Origin: Companilactobacillus huachuanensis
Lineage (GTDB): Bacteria > Bacillota > Bacilli > Lactobacillales > Lactobacillaceae
Reading direction: 5' to 3'
Assembly (NCBI RefSeq): GCF_005404815.1
Contig: NZ_BJDF01000007.1
Location: 1 to 64,000, forward strand
Length of the DNA: 64,000 nt
In this document: positions 31,362 through 40,605 of the stretch, in pieces
Position numbering within the stretch: the first letter of the stretch is position 1
Layout: each line of letters begins with the position of its first letter
Position numbers and translations under genes: made by a program
The notes under the pieces: model-generated
Told to the model about the DNA's origin: nothing
Databases searched by the model: none
The model's input: the letters and a program-made list of their open reading frames with translations, nothing else

Positions 31362-34013
31362 TTATCGTTTGATTTTGAGACGAATTAACTTATCAATTTC
31401 AGTAACCACTAGGACGATAGCACCAGCAGCAATTGCCATTCCCCATTGTGCCCAGCCAATTGAACCTGTTGAGAAGATTCCTTGCATGAATGGCACGTAA
31501 GTTAGAAATAGCTGCAAGAGAATCATCAAACCTACGAATAAAAAGGCCTTGGGATTTGAGAATAACTCTTTTGAAAGTGCTAATTTAGGAGTTCTGATAT
31601 TGAATAGGTAGAAAATTTTACCAATGATCAAAGTGTTGACCATTGTTGTACTGGAGATAACTTCACCGACACCTTGATTATTTAGATAGATATCGATAAT
31701 TAGACTGACAGCCGCAATCAGAATCGCCACGTAAGTCATTTGGAAAATATCATGACGGCTCATCAACTTGCTACCAGTTTTTCGAGGAGCCCGATTCATG
31801 ATGCCATCTTCAGCTGGTTCGAATATTAAGGCAAATTGAATCGTAATTGCTGAAACCATGTTGATCCAAAGCAATTGTGTCGGTTGTAGCGGAATTTCTT
31901 GTTTGGTCAAGATGGCGTAGGCAACAATCAGACCTTCTGAGAATGAAATTGGCAATAAGTAGAGAATACTTTTCTTGATGTTATCAAAAATTCTACGACC
32001 TTCACGAATGGCAGATGACATCGTAGCAAAGTTGTCATCTGTCAGAATCATGTCAGCAGAATCTTTGGCAACGTCAGTTCCCTTGATACCCATGGCAACA
32101 CCGATATCGGCACGCTTTAGAGCAGGGGCATCGTTGACACCATCACCAGTCATAGCGGTAACTTTGTTATTTTCTTGTAAAGCTTTGATAATTTCTAACT
32201 TGTTACTTGGTGTTGTACGAGCGAAAACTTGATTCTTGTCAGCAGCTTTAATTCGTTCGTCTTCAGAAAGCTTATCCCACTCAGGACCGGTAATGGCATG
32301 TATTTCTGCAGCTAAACCTAATTTTTCACCAATTGATTTAGCAGTAACAGCATTGTCACCAGTAATCATTTTGACTTCAACACCGGCGTCTCGCATGATT
32401 TTCAGAGATTCAATAACTTCTTCACGAGGCGGATCGATGATTGCAACTAAACCTAAGAAGTTCAGGCCATCGACAATCATCTCATGAGTTACTTCATCAG
32501 CATCATTAGGTGCCTTTTCGTAACCAACGGCGATGACGCGTTTACCTTCAGCAGAAAATTGTAAAACTTTTTGCAACCAATAATCGTAATTAAAGTTGGC
32601 ATCTTGTTTCTGGGCCATTTCCAATAATTTATCAGGTGATCCCTTAACAAAAAGGAAACGTTTCTTTTCAGAATCCTCAACGATTTTACCGATATAACGG
32701 TAGTCCGAATCAAACGGTAAGATGTCGATTTCTCGATATTTATTTTCTTGACCATAAGGGAAAACCTTGTGATAAAGGGTTAAGAAGGCACCATCGGTTG
32801 GTTCACCATTGATTATCCATTGATCATCTTCATGAACTAGGGTAGTGTCATTAGCTTGGTAACCAGCCTCTAAGAATAATTTCAAGCGTTTAGATATTTC
32901 GACTGGTTGATTATTTTGAACAATTTCACCAGTTGGTTCATAGCCAGTTCCTGTAACTTGGTACTCTTGGTCATCAATCAAAATATCGGTAACTGTCATT
33001 TCGTTCTTAGTTAAGGTACCAGTTTTATCAGTTGCCACAACGTCGACCGAGCCCAATGTTTCAACAGCTGGTAAAGTTTTTACAATGGTGTGTTGACGTT
33101 TAGCCATATCGCTAACACCTTTGGCCAAAATAACAGAGGTTGTAGCGGGCATACCTTCGGGAATCGCACCAACCATCATGGCGACGACGGCCAAAGAAAG
33201 CACTGGTAATGAATAAGTATCGAAGATTAAACCAATAATGAAGATGATTATTGATGCGGCAACAATGAAGTAAGAAACGTTAGTTCCCAAACTATCAATA
33301 ATTTGCATTAAAGGTGTCTTACGCTGTTTAACAGAACTAACTTCGTCAGAAATTTTACCAATTTCAGTATCTTTAGCGGTCGCAACTACCAAGCCACTAC
33401 CACTACCATTAGTTACAGCAGTGGAAGCAAAAGCCATATTTCGTTGCTCAGCTAGTGGAACATCATTTTGTAAAGCGTCTGCAATTTTTTCTACAGAGTT
33501 TGATTCACCAGTCAAAGCTGATTCTTGAATTCGCAAATTATCGGAATCAATGATTCGGAGATCGGCGGGGACATTATCACCAGCCTCTAGAAAGACGGTA
33601 TCACCGACAACCAAATCTTCGGCAGGGATGTCTTTTCTTTGACCATCACGGTAGACAGTCGTTTCAATTGAGAGCATCTGTTTAATCTTATCCAGTGCAT
33701 CGGAAGCATTAGATTCTTGATAATAACCAATGATGGCATTGATAATAACTACCAAGAAAATAATGATTGAGTCCGAATAGTGTCCCATCAATAGTGTGAT
33801 CAGCGTGGCTGCAATTAAGACGTAGATAACCATATTGTTGAATTGACGGAAAAATATTTTCCATTTTGGTGTCTTATGGGCCTCTAATTTGTTAGGACCA
33901 TTTTCACTCAAACGTTTTTGAGCTTCCTTTGTAGAAAGCCCTTTTTTGAAATCATTTGTTTTGTATGTTTCTTTTAAATTTTTAAATCCTATTTGATAGG
34001 GTTTAGTTTTCAA
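31362..34013 (-). CDS. P-type cation-transporting ATPase (P2 type)
   Basis: An 883-residue membrane pump with N-terminal cation-ATPase domain, TGES actuator motif near residue 170, phosphorylation site DKTGTLT near 328, KGSPDKL nucleotide-binding motif and TGDGVNDAPALKRADIG hinge. TM4 has GAIPEGMPAT, typical of Ca2+/Na+-type P2 pumps. The TM6 position usually written NLVTDG reads NMVSAITIQ, so the conserved acidic ligand is missing and the transported ion is uncertain. The TTG start follows GAGGAG. It is monocistronic. Confidence 0.88.
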   Translation of the reverse strand: MKTKPYQIGFKNLKETYKTNDFKKGLSTKEAQKRLSENGPNKLEAHKTPKWKIFFRQFNNMVIYVLIAATLITLLMGHYSDSIIIFLVVIINAIIGYYQESNASDALDKIKQMLSIETTVYRDGQRKDIPAEDLVVGDTVFLEAGDNVPADLRIIDSDNLRIQESALTGESNSVEKIADALQNDVPLAEQRNMAFASTAVTNGSGSGLVVATAKDTEIGKISDEVSSVKQRKTPLMQIIDSLGTNVSYFIVAASIIIFIIGLIFDTYSLPVLSLAVVAMMVGAIPEGMPATTSVILAKGVSDMAKRQHTIVKTLPAVETLGSVDVVATDKTGTLTKNEMTVTDILIDDQEYQVTGTGYEPTGEIVQNNQPVEISKRLKLFLEAGYQANDTTLVHEDDQWIINGEPTDGAFLTLYHKVFPYGQENKYREIDILPFDSDYRYIGKIVEDSEKKRFLFVKGSPDKLLEMAQKQDANFNYDYWLQKVLQFSAEGKRVIAVGYEKAPNDADEVTHEMIVDGLNFLGLVAIIDPPREEVIESLKIMRDAGVEVKMITGDNAVTAKSIGEKLGLAAEIHAITGPEWDKLSEDERIKAADKNQVFARTTPSNKLEIIKALQENNKVTAMTGDGVNDAPALKRADIGVAMGIKGTDVAKDSADMILTDDNFATMSSAIREGRRIFDNIKKSILYLLPISFSEGLIVAYAILTKQEIPLQPTQLLWINMVSAITIQFALIFEPAEDGIMNRAPRKTGSKLMSRHDIFQMTYVAILIAAVSLIIDIYLNNQGVGEVISSTTMVNTLIIGKIFYLFNIRTPKLALSKELFSNPKAFLFVGLMILLQLFLTYVPFMQGIFSTGSIGWAQWGMAIAAGAIVLVVTEIDKLIRLKIKR

Positions 34014-34441
34014 TTAATATCTCCTCATTCGTTTAAATTAGATAAAAGTTCGATTTTGTTTTCGGCTTTGACAGTGGGAAGTTTGTGATGTAAGAACGAA
34101 AAGTTCAATGACTTAACGCACGTTTACTACAGGTTTCTCACTCTTAAAACCTCTGGTTAGTCTGTAGTTATTAAAGATTAAGAATAACTTCGACCTTCAG
34201 TTTTATGGTGCAAAAAAAGCGCATTGCTAATTGAAGTAATGTGCCGCCGCTAATGTCTAATTCGATGCAAGAAATATATAAGTTTCGTTTTCAGTTAAAA
34301 TTTCACTCCTTAAATGCTGTGTAGATATAAATATATCAGGGTATATACATTATGTCAATATTAAAGAAATGATTAGTTTTTTGTAATGGCAATTTCAATA
34401 TGGAATATACCAATAATGAATCTATCTAGTCCAATAGGCTA
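34014..34441. other. Non-coding region between ATPase and IICBA PTS genes
   Basis: No gene is supportable. The first part must contain the ATPase promoter (leftward). A stretch at 34105-34200 (including AGTCTGTAGTTATTAAAG and ending CTTCGACCTTCAG) vaguely resembles the right tail of the intergenic repeat and could be an old remnant. An AGCGCATT...AATGTGC near-hairpin lies at 34217-34243. Confidence 0.3.
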
Positions 34442-34456
34442 TTGAAAACGTTTAAC
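34442..34456. promoter_or_regulatory. cre-like site upstream of the IICBA PTS gene
   Basis: TTGAAAACGTTTAAC matches the CcpA cre consensus in the TGNAANCG half and fails at the last two informative bases. It lies about 35 bases upstream of the promoter, a position that could activate or repress. Confidence 0.4.
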
Positions 34457-34490
34457 TTCCTTACATAATACATAAATTATAATAAAAGTA

Positions 34491-34519
34491 TTGTCACATA
34501 CAATGTATACCAGTATGAT
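34491..34519 (+). promoter_or_regulatory. Promoter of the IICBA PTS gene with operator-like palindrome
   Basis: TTGTCA (34491-34496) and TATGAT (34514-34519) are 17 bases apart. The spacer holds GTATAC (34505-34510) flanked by CATAC and GTATG arms, an arrangement typical of a repressor site such as GntR-type NagR. The repressor is not in the window. Confidence 0.55.
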
Positions 34520-34565
34520 TGAATTTGTTAGAAGAATATTTTAATTTGGGGAGGAAAATGGGAAA

Positions 34566-36545
34566 ATGAAAACCTATCTTCAAAGAATGGGCCGATCTCT
34601 TCAATTACCTGTTGCCGTTTTACCGGCCGCAGCATTATTAGAAGGAATTGGTCACTGGTTGCCACAGAGTTGGGGCTTATCACAGTTCTTGCAAGTTGGA
34701 GGAACTGCTATCCTCAGTCAGTTAGCTTTATTATTCGCCGTGGGATTGTCAATTGGGATGGCAAAGGTGAAAGATGGGGCCGCTGCTATGGCTGGTGTTG
34801 TAGTATATATCGTACCAACTTATGTTTTAGCACCTAATCAAGTGGCATTGTTAAAAGGTATCAAAGTGGGAGAGGTTGATCCTGCTTTTAATGCGATTGC
34901 CGGAAATGTTTTTATTGGTATCGTTGCTGGTTTGATTGCGGCAGCCTTGTTTGATCGCTTTCATGAGACCAAATTACCAATGGCGTTGTCATTCTTCAGT
35001 GGTAAACGACTTGTACCAATTATGGCAACACTCGTAATGCTACTAGTTTCAGTTATTCTGTTATTTATTTGGCCCGTATTATACGGGGCTTTAATTACTT
35101 TTGGTAAATTTATCGTAAATCTAGGTTGGGTCGGTGCGGGACTTTTCGGATTTTTCAATCGTCTGTTGATTCCAACTGGATTACATCAAGCATTGAACCA
35201 AGTCTTTGAATTCAATATTGCTGGTATCAATGATATTGGTAATTTCTGGGCTAATAAGGGTACTAAAGGTGTCACTGGAATGTACTTAGCTGGTTATTTC
35301 CCTGTAATGATGTTTGGGCTTCCTGCTGGAGCCTTGGCAATTTACAAAAATGCTTTACCAGAGCATAAGAAGACTACGGCCGGCTTGATGTTGGCAGGAG
35401 CCTTTGCATCATTCTTTACTGGTGTTACGGAACCATTGGAATTCTCATTCATGTTCGTTGCTTGGCCACTTTATGTTATCCATGCGATCTTTACGGGATT
35501 GTCGATGGCCTTTGCGGCATTCATGCATTGGACAGCCGGATTTACATTTAGTGCCGGATTAGTCGATTATATTTTGAGTTTTCACATGCCAATTGCAAAT
35601 AAGCCTTATATGTTGTTAGTTCAAGGTTTAGTAATGGCGGTTATTTATTACTTCGGATTTGATTTTGCCATTAAGAAATTCAATTTAATGACACCTGGTC
35701 GTGAGCCGATCGAAGAAGATTCTGTACCAGTTGAGGAAGTTTCGACGTCTAATACTGATGATAAATACATGGTTATGGCTAAGAAAGTTTACGCTGGTAT
35801 TGGTGGTCACGATAATATTAGTGTGATCGATAATTGTACAACTCGTTTGCGTTTGCAATTAAAAGATACTGGTAAAATTAATAAATCTCAGATCATGAGT
35901 GCTGGCGTTGCTGGTGTGAATGTTTTGGATAAAGTTAATATTCATATAGTTGTCGGAACCGAAGTTCAATTTGTGGCTGACGCTTTGAAGAAACTTTATG
36001 ATGAAAATGTTTCAATAACAGCTACTGCTGTTCCTTCTGACCAACCAAAAAAGGCTGAACCAGTCAGTGATGTAAAATCTGGTGAAACGGATACTTTTTA
36101 TAGCATTGCCAATGGTCTTGTCGAGGATATTGAAAAAGTTTCTGATCCAACCTTTGCCCAAAAGATGTTAGGTGATGGATATGCGGTCGTACCAACAGAC
36201 GGTGAGATTACAGCACCTGTTGACGGAACTATTTCCACGATTTTCCCAACGAAGCACGCATTAGGGATTAAGACTGCCAGTGGACTAGAAGTTTTAGTTC
36301 ACATGGGTATCGACACTGTTCAATTAAAAGGTGAACCATTTGATCTTAAGGTCAAAGAAGGTCAAGAAGTTAAACATGGTGATCAACTAGCACAAGTTGA
36401 TTTGAATAAAATTACACAAGCTGGCAAGAAAACTGACATGATGGTTATTATTACCAATATGCCAAGTGTCGCCTATATGAAATATAATGTCCTTGATAGG
36501 GATGTTAAGTTAGATGTTGAAGTTGTTAAAGCTACGACTAAGTAA
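34566..36545 (+). CDS. PTS transporter IICBA, N-acetylglucosamine/glucose type
   Basis: A 659-residue three-domain sugar permease. EIIC spans about residues 1-380 with the GVTEPLEFSFMF motif. EIIB follows with the phosphocysteine in NCTTRLRL near residue 428. EIIA is C-terminal with the active His in EVLVHMGIDTVQL near 582. The EIIC sequence (AGYFPVMMFGLPAGALAIYKNA) looks most like NagE, so N-acetylglucosamine is my preferred substrate, with glucose or maltose possible. It is monocistronic, GGGGAGG before ATG, and closed by its own terminator. Confidence 0.85.
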   Translation: MKTYLQRMGRSLQLPVAVLPAAALLEGIGHWLPQSWGLSQFLQVGGTAILSQLALLFAVGLSIGMAKVKDGAAAMAGVVVYIVPTYVLAPNQVALLKGIKVGEVDPAFNAIAGNVFIGIVAGLIAAALFDRFHETKLPMALSFFSGKRLVPIMATLVMLLVSVILLFIWPVLYGALITFGKFIVNLGWVGAGLFGFFNRLLIPTGLHQALNQVFEFNIAGINDIGNFWANKGTKGVTGMYLAGYFPVMMFGLPAGALAIYKNALPEHKKTTAGLMLAGAFASFFTGVTEPLEFSFMFVAWPLYVIHAIFTGLSMAFAAFMHWTAGFTFSAGLVDYILSFHMPIANKPYMLLVQGLVMAVIYYFGFDFAIKKFNLMTPGREPIEEDSVPVEEVSTSNTDDKYMVMAKKVYAGIGGHDNISVIDNCTTRLRLQLKDTGKINKSQIMSAGVAGVNVLDKVNIHIVVGTEVQFVADALKKLYDENVSITATAVPSDQPKKAEPVSDVKSGETDTFYSIANGLVEDIEKVSDPTFAQKMLGDGYAVVPTDGEITAPVDGTISTIFPTKHALGIKTASGLEVLVHMGIDTVQLKGEPFDLKVKEGQEVKHGDQLAQVDLNKITQAGKKTDMMVIITNMPSVAYMKYNVLDRDVKLDVEVVKATTK

Positions 36546-36571
36546 AGAGTCTCACCCTTCATAAATCAAGT

Positions 36572-36613
36572 AATCCCCCTAGAAATCTTAATTTTTAGGG
36601 GGATTTATTTTTG
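36572..36613 (+). terminator. Terminator of the IICBA PTS gene
   Basis: AATCCCCCTA pairs with TAGGGGGATT and is followed by TATTTTTG. Confidence 0.88.
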
Positions 36614-36658
36614 TTTGATCAGACTGAGGGAACATTCAAATCTTGTTGCAAACATGAT

Positions 36659-36692
36659 AAAAAAGAGCAATCCCGTCGGGACTGCCCTTTTG
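36659..36692 (-). terminator. Terminator of the EIIC-like/panE operon
   Basis: On the minus strand GGGCAGTCCC-GAC-GGGATTGCTC forms a stem followed by TTTTTTATC, four bases after the EIIC-like stop. Confidence 0.85.
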
Positions 36693-36695
36693 CGA

Positions 36696-37733
36696 TTAAC
36701 CTAAGAATTCAAAAACATCTTTACGGTTATATAAATGTAAAACTTTTTCTAATAAGAATTGTAATGCTAAGGCAACGATAATTGGAACAACTAACCAACT
36801 TATCAATAGCAGAACAACGTTCAATCCAGCTTCCAATGAAGCTAATGGTCCAACTAATCCAACAAGTCCAAACCCAGCTGAGGCAGGTGTTCCCGAAATA
36901 CTGAATAAAGCTACAGGAATGGCAGAGATGGCAGCAGTGATCAGGCAGGGAATTAAGATGATTGGTTTTCTAAATAGATTTGGCATCATCATCTTCATTG
37001 CACCTAGGGCGATTGCAATCGTCACACCGGGTTTGTTGATTTTCCAAGAATTAACTACTAATACGATTGTTGTAGCGGCAACTCCCATAGCGGCAGCACC
37101 AGCGGAAATACCGTTCAATTGAATAGCCATACCAATCGCAACGGTTGAAATTGGTGAAATAATCAATGTCGCAAAAGCACAACTGATTAAAATACACATT
37201 ATAATCGGTTGTAAAGCTGTGAATGAATTGATTCCATCTCCAATAGCCTTAGTAATGTCAGTAACGAAAGGATAGAGGTAAAAACCAATTAATCCGGCTC
37301 CGACACCGACAACAATTGGGGTTAAAACAATTGCAACTGAACCGAATTTTTCACCAATCAATAAAATCATACCAACGGCGATTGATGCAGTTAACATAGT
37401 ATTGATGATATCGCCTGTACCGGCGCCAATGTATGCTTGAGCTTTTTCATTGAACTTGATAACTCCGGAACCGACGAAAGCGGCACCACCGACAACCATC
37501 ATTGGCATTGGTTTAAAACCGAATTGTAAAGCAATTAAAGCTCCAATCAAAAGTGGCGTTCCAAGTTGGAAAATGATTGCCATTTGTCCAATTGCAACAG
37601 CAAACGGGTTGTTCCCAAAGATTTTTAGAATTGCTGCTAACACGGCATTTGGAATCAAACCGATAATAATACCGGTCGCCGTTCCTGACAGAACTTTGTT
37701 GAGAAAGACTTTGGGTGTTAGTGTGTTATTCAT
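36696..37733 (-). CDS. PTS EIIC-like membrane protein (PTS_EIIC_2 family)
   Basis: A hydrophobic 345-residue protein with about eight to ten membrane segments. Glycine-rich repeats such as GTATGIIIGLIPNAVLAAILKIFG and FGLVGLVGPLASLEAGL are characteristic of a stand-alone EIIC-like family lacking EIIA and EIIB domains. Such proteins are often annotated as PTS IIC, but transport by phosphorylation is unproven. It follows panE on the same strand with CAGGAG before ATG and is probably co-transcribed, which suggests transport of an organic acid or pantoate-related compound. That last point is inference. Confidence 0.75.
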   Translation of the reverse strand: MNNTLTPKVFLNKVLSGTATGIIIGLIPNAVLAAILKIFGNNPFAVAIGQMAIIFQLGTPLLIGALIALQFGFKPMPMMVVGGAAFVGSGVIKFNEKAQAYIGAGTGDIINTMLTASIAVGMILLIGEKFGSVAIVLTPIVVGVGAGLIGFYLYPFVTDITKAIGDGINSFTALQPIIMCILISCAFATLIISPISTVAIGMAIQLNGISAGAAAMGVAATTIVLVVNSWKINKPGVTIAIALGAMKMMMPNLFRKPIILIPCLITAAISAIPVALFSISGTPASAGFGLVGLVGPLASLEAGLNVVLLLISWLVVPIIVALALQFLLEKVLHLYNRKDVFEFLG

Positions 37734-37754
37734 ATGTGAACTCCTGTAATTGGA

Positions 37755-38693
37755 TTATTTGGCTCCAAGTATATCTTCTTTACAATGAATTAATTGCGTT
37801 AATAAATCACAGTAAGGGGTAGCGATGTTATATTTTTGACCCTTGCGAGAAACAGCACCGTTGATGTAATCAATTTCTGTCAAACGATGATTATTGATTA
37901 AATCTTGATACATTGATGGATAATGTTTACCAATAGTTTCAGGATCAAAACATGATTCAACGTGAGCAACAACCTCTTTAGTATCAAGATCCACACCTTC
38001 AGCATGAGCTACGGCGGCAAATTCATTGACGACTGTTACTACTAAATCATGGGCTGGTTTAGTAGCACCCAATTCGGCCATATTGACATCAAGGATTGAG
38101 CAAAGACAGTTCATTGTGCCGTTGACACAGGCCTTACGGTAGATTGAATAGTGAATATTGTCAGAATAGTTAGCGTTTAAGCCCGAGTCAGATAATATTT
38201 TTGCCAATTGCTTAGCCATATCTTCTTGACCATTGCCAAGGTTTTGCAATTCTACAGAACCATTACCGAAGAGCTTAACTTGTCCAGGACCAACTAAACC
38301 AGCTGTCCACATAGTATTACCGATAAAGATATTTTCCATCGGAATGTACTTCTCAATGGTATCTTCGTGTCCGATACCGTTAAGCAAGCAAAGAATCTTT
38401 GTATCTTTTGAAATCAATGATTTAACATCTTGCAACATTTTATCCAACTGCATAGATTTAGTGAATAAAATAATTAAATCGGCCTTTTCAGTACTTTTGA
38501 TTTCTGATTGGAGCATTACGGGGATATTGACTGTGATATCTTCACCATTCAAGTTGGCTTTGAGACCATGTTCTTTAATAGCATTGACATGATCAGGCCA
38601 ACCATCAACTAGAGTAACGTCGTTGCCACCCTGATGGAGCATGATTCCAAAGCGACTGCCCATAGCACCCGCACCTGCAATAATAATTTTCAT
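37755..38693 (-). CDS. panE: 2-dehydropantoate 2-reductase (ketopantoate reductase family)
   Basis: A 312-residue NADPH-dependent reductase. The N-terminal nucleotide motif is IIAGAGAMGSRFG. The catalytic Lys lies in YRKACVNGTMNCL, and a Glu-rich C-terminal helix domain follows. The nominal reaction is ketopantoate to pantoate for coenzyme A synthesis. Paralogues in lactobacilli can act on other 2-keto acids. No other pan genes adjoin; it pairs with an EIIC-like transporter gene downstream. SD AAGGAGAG before ATG. Confidence 0.85.
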   Translation of the reverse strand: MKIIIAGAGAMGSRFGIMLHQGGNDVTLVDGWPDHVNAIKEHGLKANLNGEDITVNIPVMLQSEIKSTEKADLIILFTKSMQLDKMLQDVKSLISKDTKILCLLNGIGHEDTIEKYIPMENIFIGNTMWTAGLVGPGQVKLFGNGSVELQNLGNGQEDMAKQLAKILSDSGLNANYSDNIHYSIYRKACVNGTMNCLCSILDVNMAELGATKPAHDLVVTVVNEFAAVAHAEGVDLDTKEVVAHVESCFDPETIGKHYPSMYQDLINNHRLTEIDYINGAVSRKGQKYNIATPYCDLLTQLIHCKEDILGAK

Positions 38694-38775
38694 AGTATCT
38701 CTCCTTAATTTAATTATGTCATTATTATACTTGGTTTATTGTGAAAAAAGCTACAATTAATTAGATAGCTATTGA

Positions 38776-38790
38776 CTAAAACGTTTTCAA
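38776..38790. promoter_or_regulatory. cre-like site between panE and the DUF4867 gene
   Basis: CTAAAACGTTTTCAA (reverse TTGAAAACGTTTTAG) fits the CcpA cre consensus except for its last two bases. It lies about 50 bases before the DUF4867 start. Confidence 0.45.
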
Positions 38791-38838
38791 CTGTTAGATT
38801 ATGTTTGAAATAAACAATAGTAAACATGGGGGAACAGC

Positions 38839-39519
38839 ATGAGTTCATTAGAAGATTTCCAAAAATTAAATCCAGAATATAAGATCCTCTCAATTGATGA
38901 TCCAGATTTCAAGAAGTACGGTAAGGTTTATACAAACTATGATATTAGTGAAGTAACTGATTATATGGATAAGAATGTTAAAATTTCTAGTCCTGCTAAT
39001 TTTTACACACCAACTAATAAGGGCCTTGAAGCAATTCCAGTTATCCAAGAAATGGGTCGAGATATTTATGCTTATATGCCAATTGAAGCTGGCGAATGTA
39101 CCGGTCAATCAACCAACTTTTCAGCTATCGAATATCACCAAGGTAGTGAAACTAATATTATGTTGACTGATGTCATCATGGTTTTGGGACAACGCTCAAC
39201 ACTTGATACTAAAGGTTCATACAGTCCTGCAGACGATGGTCAAACATTCTTCGTTCCAGCAGGCACAGTCGTTGAATTTTATAGTTCAACTTTACACTAT
39301 GCTCCAATCAAGGTTCATGATTCAGGATTCTCAATTATTGTAATGTTGATCAAAGGCTCTAATGAAGAGTTGCCTGCAGATTTCAAGAGTACAAACAAGC
39401 GTATCGTTAAGCAAAATAAGTTCCAATTAGTTGATCCAAGTCGTAAGGACAAGATTGCTATTGGCGTTCAAGTTGGTTTGACTGGTAAGTTGATTGAAAT
39501 GAAGCCATTAGATAAATAA
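38839..39519 (+). CDS. DUF4867 family protein (cupin-like)
   Basis: A 226-residue cytosolic protein. It begins with the family pattern LNPEYKILSIDDPDFKKYGKVY. Later come SAIEYHQGSETNIMLTDVIMVLGQ and VPAGTVVEFYSSTLHYAP, where His and Glu residues look like cupin metal ligands. I recognise the family as DUF4867, often found near sugar or polyol catabolic genes; its biochemical activity is not established. It is divergent from panE, with a cre-like site between, and ends at a strong terminator. Confidence 0.8.
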   Translation: MSSLEDFQKLNPEYKILSIDDPDFKKYGKVYTNYDISEVTDYMDKNVKISSPANFYTPTNKGLEAIPVIQEMGRDIYAYMPIEAGECTGQSTNFSAIEYHQGSETNIMLTDVIMVLGQRSTLDTKGSYSPADDGQTFFVPAGTVVEFYSSTLHYAPIKVHDSGFSIIVMLIKGSNEELPADFKSTNKRIVKQNKFQLVDPSRKDKIAIGVQVGLTGKLIEMKPLDK

Positions 39520-39536
39520 TGCGTTAAATAGATTAC

Positions 39537-39593
39537 AAAAAAATAGAAGAGTTCCCATCGGTAAAAAAACTGATGAGCTCTTCTATTTTTTTA
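39537..39593 (+). terminator. Terminator of the DUF4867 gene
   Basis: AAAAAATAGAAGAG...CTCTTCTATTTTTTT forms a long stem with minor bulges around GTAAAAAAAC. Confidence 0.85.
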
Positions 39594-39777
39594 TAATGGC
39601 GAGAACAATTCAACTTTCAGTAACATAAGCTAATTCCAATAGTTTTGGAACAATTAATACTCAAAATCCAGAATAATGTATCTTATGAGACACATTGTCT
39701 CAAATTGATTCTATAAATAAACTAAATCTCAAGTTATGATATATCTGTAATCAAGATAAATAACTGGAGGTTTTTTT

Positions 39778-40605
39778 ATGTCTGCGAAAATAAAAATACA
39801 TGTTTTACACACAGGACTAGTCAAAGTTGATAGAGCTTTGCCATACCATGGTTTATATCGTAATCCCATGGCTTTTACTGGGCTATTCAGAAGCGAAGTC
39901 AATCAAGTGACTGTGCCAGTTTCCAGTTATTTAATTGAACATCCAAAAGGATTGATTTTGATAGATACTGGTTGGAATAAAACTATTCGACAAAGCAATT
40001 GGAAAGAATTAGGACCTCAAATGCAAGTCAATAAAGGTTACTTACCAGCAGGGTGGGCTGTAGATGAAAGATTGGATGCTTTGGGATATCAGCCGACCGA
40101 CCTGGATTATGTTTTGATGAGTCATCTGCATTGTGATCATGCTAGTGGGATGAAATTAATTAAGGATGCCAAAAAAATTTTGGTTTCTAGTGACGAATGG
40201 CAAGCCGCCAATAAATTATCCTTAGTTTATTTGCCTCACGAATGGGCTGGCGTGAATGTGGAGACTTTTGATTTTAATCAAAGTAAAATAGGACCCTTTA
40301 ATAAATCTTTCGATTTGTTTGGTGATGGCAGTGTTGTACAAATTTATACACCCGGACATTCAAGTGGTTTAACATCAACTTTGATTCGTGGTAAAGATGG
40401 AAAATATGTTTTATTAGCAGCTGATACAGGTTATTCAGAAATGTCTTGGGGGAAAATGTTAACGCCGGGAATCTGCGTCAATCGAAATCAAGCAGTGACT
40501 TCATTGGGATGGACTAGAGAAATGGCTTATCATCCTGCCTGTGTTGCTGCGATTGCTAATCACGATCCAGAGGTTGAACAGCAAATAATTGAATTAGAGT
40601 ATTAG
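39778..40605 (+). CDS. MBL-fold metallo-hydrolase (AHL lactonase-like)
   Basis: A 275-residue cytosolic metallo-beta-lactamase-fold enzyme. The metal motif is SHLHCDHASG (HxHxDH) near residue 117, with a later His in TPGHSSG and Asp in AADTGYSEMSW. YLIEHPKGLILIDTGWN opens the fold. The closest group I recognise is AiiA-like N-acyl homoserine lactonases, which hydrolyse lactone rings; quorum quenching is only one possible role. SD GGAGG before ATG. It is convergent with, and overlaps by 12 bases, the TetR gene. Confidence 0.83.
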   Translation: MSAKIKIHVLHTGLVKVDRALPYHGLYRNPMAFTGLFRSEVNQVTVPVSSYLIEHPKGLILIDTGWNKTIRQSNWKELGPQMQVNKGYLPAGWAVDERLDALGYQPTDLDYVLMSHLHCDHASGMKLIKDAKKILVSSDEWQAANKLSLVYLPHEWAGVNVETFDFNQSKIGPFNKSFDLFGDGSVVQIYTPGHSSGLTSTLIRGKDGKYVLLAADTGYSEMSWGKMLTPGICVNRNQAVTSLGWTREMAYHPACVAAIANHDPEVEQQIIELEY

